Shown here: positions 62,276 through 64,000 of the stretch, one piece after another | Layout: each line of letters begins with the position of its first letter | How positions within the stretch are numbered: position 1 is the stretch's first letter | Assembly: GCA_013398275.1 (NCBI GenBank) | Contig: VZSE01003113.1 | Span: 384,204 to 448,203, forward strand | DNA from: Promerops cafer | Taxonomy: Eukaryota > Chordata > Aves > Passeriformes > Nectariniidae | Direction: 5' to 3' | Length of the DNA: 64,000 nucleotides | Notes under the pieces: model-generated | The model's database searches: none | Told to the model about the DNA's origin: nothing | Seen by the model: the letters and a program-made list of their open reading frames with translations, nothing else | Position numbers and translations under genes: made by a program

Positions 62276-64000
62276 ATGGCTCAGCTGAGATGAACGACAT
62301 CAACCTTCTCAGCGCAAGGAAAATATGCAGAAGGGAAGACGGGTATATCAAGGATGGAGAGGGACACGAGCAGACCTTTCCAAAACTTGCTGTTCCTGTT
62401 GGCACCTGGCCACGCACCCAAAGGACTTGTCTTCAACATGGTTTTCAAACTTTTTTGAAGCATTGTTGATTGCCTGCTTCCCCATCTCTCCCCTCCCCAT
62501 GATTTATTCAGCCTCTAGAAACAGGTGAATAAGTTGCACATCTCTTTTGGTTTAATGACACTCTCAAAGAAAAAGCTGTGTTTGTGAATCATTTACTTTA
62601 GTAATTGGCTGGGCCCATCAACTGCTCGCCCTGTCTTAATTGACTTTTACCCCAGGCTATCAAAGCGCTCTTACACATGTTCATAAATTGAGTCCTATTC
62701 AATATGTGCTCTAGTTAATAGTGAGAAAACAAGGGCAGTAAAGTTACATGATGAGTCCAAGGTCATGGCAGAAGTCTGCAAGAGAGTCCAGAACTGAATA
62801 CAGGTTTCCTGGTGCCCTGGTTTCACGGGGCTCTGGGAGTAATTGTCATTGACCTGCTTTTCTATGGACATCTCCTTTTGTCTTCCAGCAGCGACGGTGT
62901 GAGCCTGCAGCTGCTGACAAATGATGCAGCCACCAAAGACAATGCCACCGGCAGCAGGGGGACCTTGAGCAAGACCCCTTGCACTCTGTCTCTGCAGGGT
63001 ACCTGCAAAGTTCTTTGTGGCTTTGCTGGTTGGGAAACTCCTGTATTTTCCCATGGTAAAGTCTTGTAGCTGACACAGTAGTCAATCAGTGGAAGGTTTA
63101 AGTTTTGTCAAAGAGCAGCTTCATGTGGATATGACGATAGCAAGGGAAGCTGTGCTGCCAGCAAGGAAGCTGTGCTGCCACAACTTACAGTTTATTACTT
63201 AAATATCTTGACTCTGACAGGCAAGCTGGGAGTTCTGGGTTTTTTAAAGCCTTGTCTCCTCTGTGTTGTAAGAAAAAAATCTCCAGAACTATTTTCTCAT
63301 TGGCATGGCTGCAGCTCTGAATGAGCTGTTTGTTCTCCTTGGTTGTAGAAGACAGTCCTGTTTAAATCCCTTCTTCCTAAGACAAAAGTTTTTGCTCTGG
63401 TTGGTTAGTCATGGTGTGCCACGTGGAGCAGGTCCTTGTTCATGGAGCTCACCATTGGGAAAGCTGCTTTGGCCCTGGATTTAGGGGCTGGGAAAAGGTG
63501 GGGAAGGGGGGAACAGGTTGGACCATTCCATTGGACCATTTGAAATCAGACCATTTACTGAACAATGTCAAAGTGAAGGGACGTCTTTTAGTCTTCATGA
63601 CATCACAGCCTGTAGAGATCATGATAAAAGCACAGAGGACAGCACATCTCAGAGCTGCCCCTCTGCACCTGCAGCTAGTTTTTGCTACATCTCTTCTGAG
63701 AACACTTTGTGGGCTGCACAGGGAGGTGCAGTCCTTGGAAGGAGGCACTCCTGCAAATTTGTCTGGAGTCCTGCAGTCACTGAAGATTTCTCCCAAGTGA
63801 AGTCCAAGGACCCTGAAGTGAAAAAAACCAGCAGAAAAACTCCTAAAAAAAAGAAAACAGTGCCCATGCTCCTAGGTCTCCTGTTACAGAGAAAAAACTG
63901 AAAACATGAGCTGAACATAGCTCCACAGTCAGACACCAGAAAGCAAACATGATTTTTGAGACAATAGGAGGGATGCCTTGGGCTGGATTCACAATTAACA
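62276..64000. other. Upstream flank of JCAD, no gene recognised
   Basis: AT-rich DNA holding a tandem duplication at 63139-63179. Overlapping open frames on both strands at 63.4-63.9 kb look like chance. In human the next gene on this side is MTPAP (from memory), but no exon of it was seen. Confidence 0.5.
63139..63179. repeat. Tandem duplication, two copies of 20-21 bases
   Basis: AGCAAGGGAAGCTGTGCTGC at 63139-63158 is followed directly by AGCAAGGAAGCTGTGCTGCC at 63160-63179; the copies differ by one G indel. This is a recent local duplication. Confidence 0.9.

Noticed and set aside
61318..62277. 319-codon minus-strand open frame in the CpG island
   Set aside because: It spans an ambiguous base, has biased Arg/Ala/Gly/Pro content, overlaps similar frames on the other strand and matches no family. 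It is best explained by GC richness.
1..64000. CRISPR arrays, operons, tRNA or rRNA genes, and an undescribed multi-gene system
   Set aside because: No regular spaced repeats, no tRNA cloverleaf and no clustered short genes were seen by eye. The window reads as ordinary vertebrate genomic DNA around one gene; covariance-model scans could still find small RNAs.

Overview
The window looks like bird nuclear DNA. It has vertebrate introns with consensus splice sites, CpG-island promoters, and CR1-type LINE fragments whose 3' tails follow the avian pattern (one ends in a repeated ATTCTATG tail). There is no prokaryotic or viral gene layout. An exact species cannot be named; two stretches of N show that this is a draft assembly.

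One protein-coding gene can be supported with confidence. It is JCAD (junctional cadherin 5 associated, formerly KIAA1462), on the minus strand. Its coding sequence joins three exons: 49388-49087 (start codon, residues 1-101), 42683-39028 (the giant exon, about 1,130 residues) and 35059-35025 (only 32 coding bases plus the stop). The phases fit exactly: exon 2 ends after two bases of a Gly codon, and exon 3 ends after the first base of an Asp codon. The joined product is 1,330 residues, close to the roughly 1,359 I recall for the human protein. A likely non-coding first exon and promoter lie in a CpG island at about 61.6-62.3 kb, so intron 1 would be about 12.6 kb. A 3' UTR runs below 35.0 kb, with the best poly(A) signal at 33.58 kb.

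Layout by region. From 1 to 31 kb I find no recognisable coding exon; there are CpG-rich patches near 7.6-8.0 and 24.8-25.2 kb, a CR1 tail at 24.5 kb, simple repeats, and an N gap inside a poly(A) tract at 22.0 kb. At 31.5-31.8 kb there is a third CpG-rich patch holding a short GC-rich tandem repeat. From 33.6 to 49.4 kb lies the body of JCAD, with two old CR1-related fragments in intron 2. From 49.4 to 62.0 kb lies intron 1, with a 1.4 kb decayed CR1 copy at 55.5-56.9 kb and AT-rich homeodomain-like motifs near 60.2 kb. From 62.3 to 64 kb is upstream flank.

The encoded protein family acts at endothelial cell-cell junctions. The sequence shows three PPxY motifs and a C-terminal valine ligand, which suggests it scaffolds WW- and PDZ-domain partners. 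The CpG patches below the gene could be remote promoters of the next minus-strand gene (SVIL is the downstream neighbour of JCAD in human, from memory), but no SVIL coding exon was seen. I found no convincing undescribed multi-gene system. The more unusual items are the tiny last exon with its possible intron-retained alternative end, several perfect short inverted repeats, and the CpG patches without an assigned gene.
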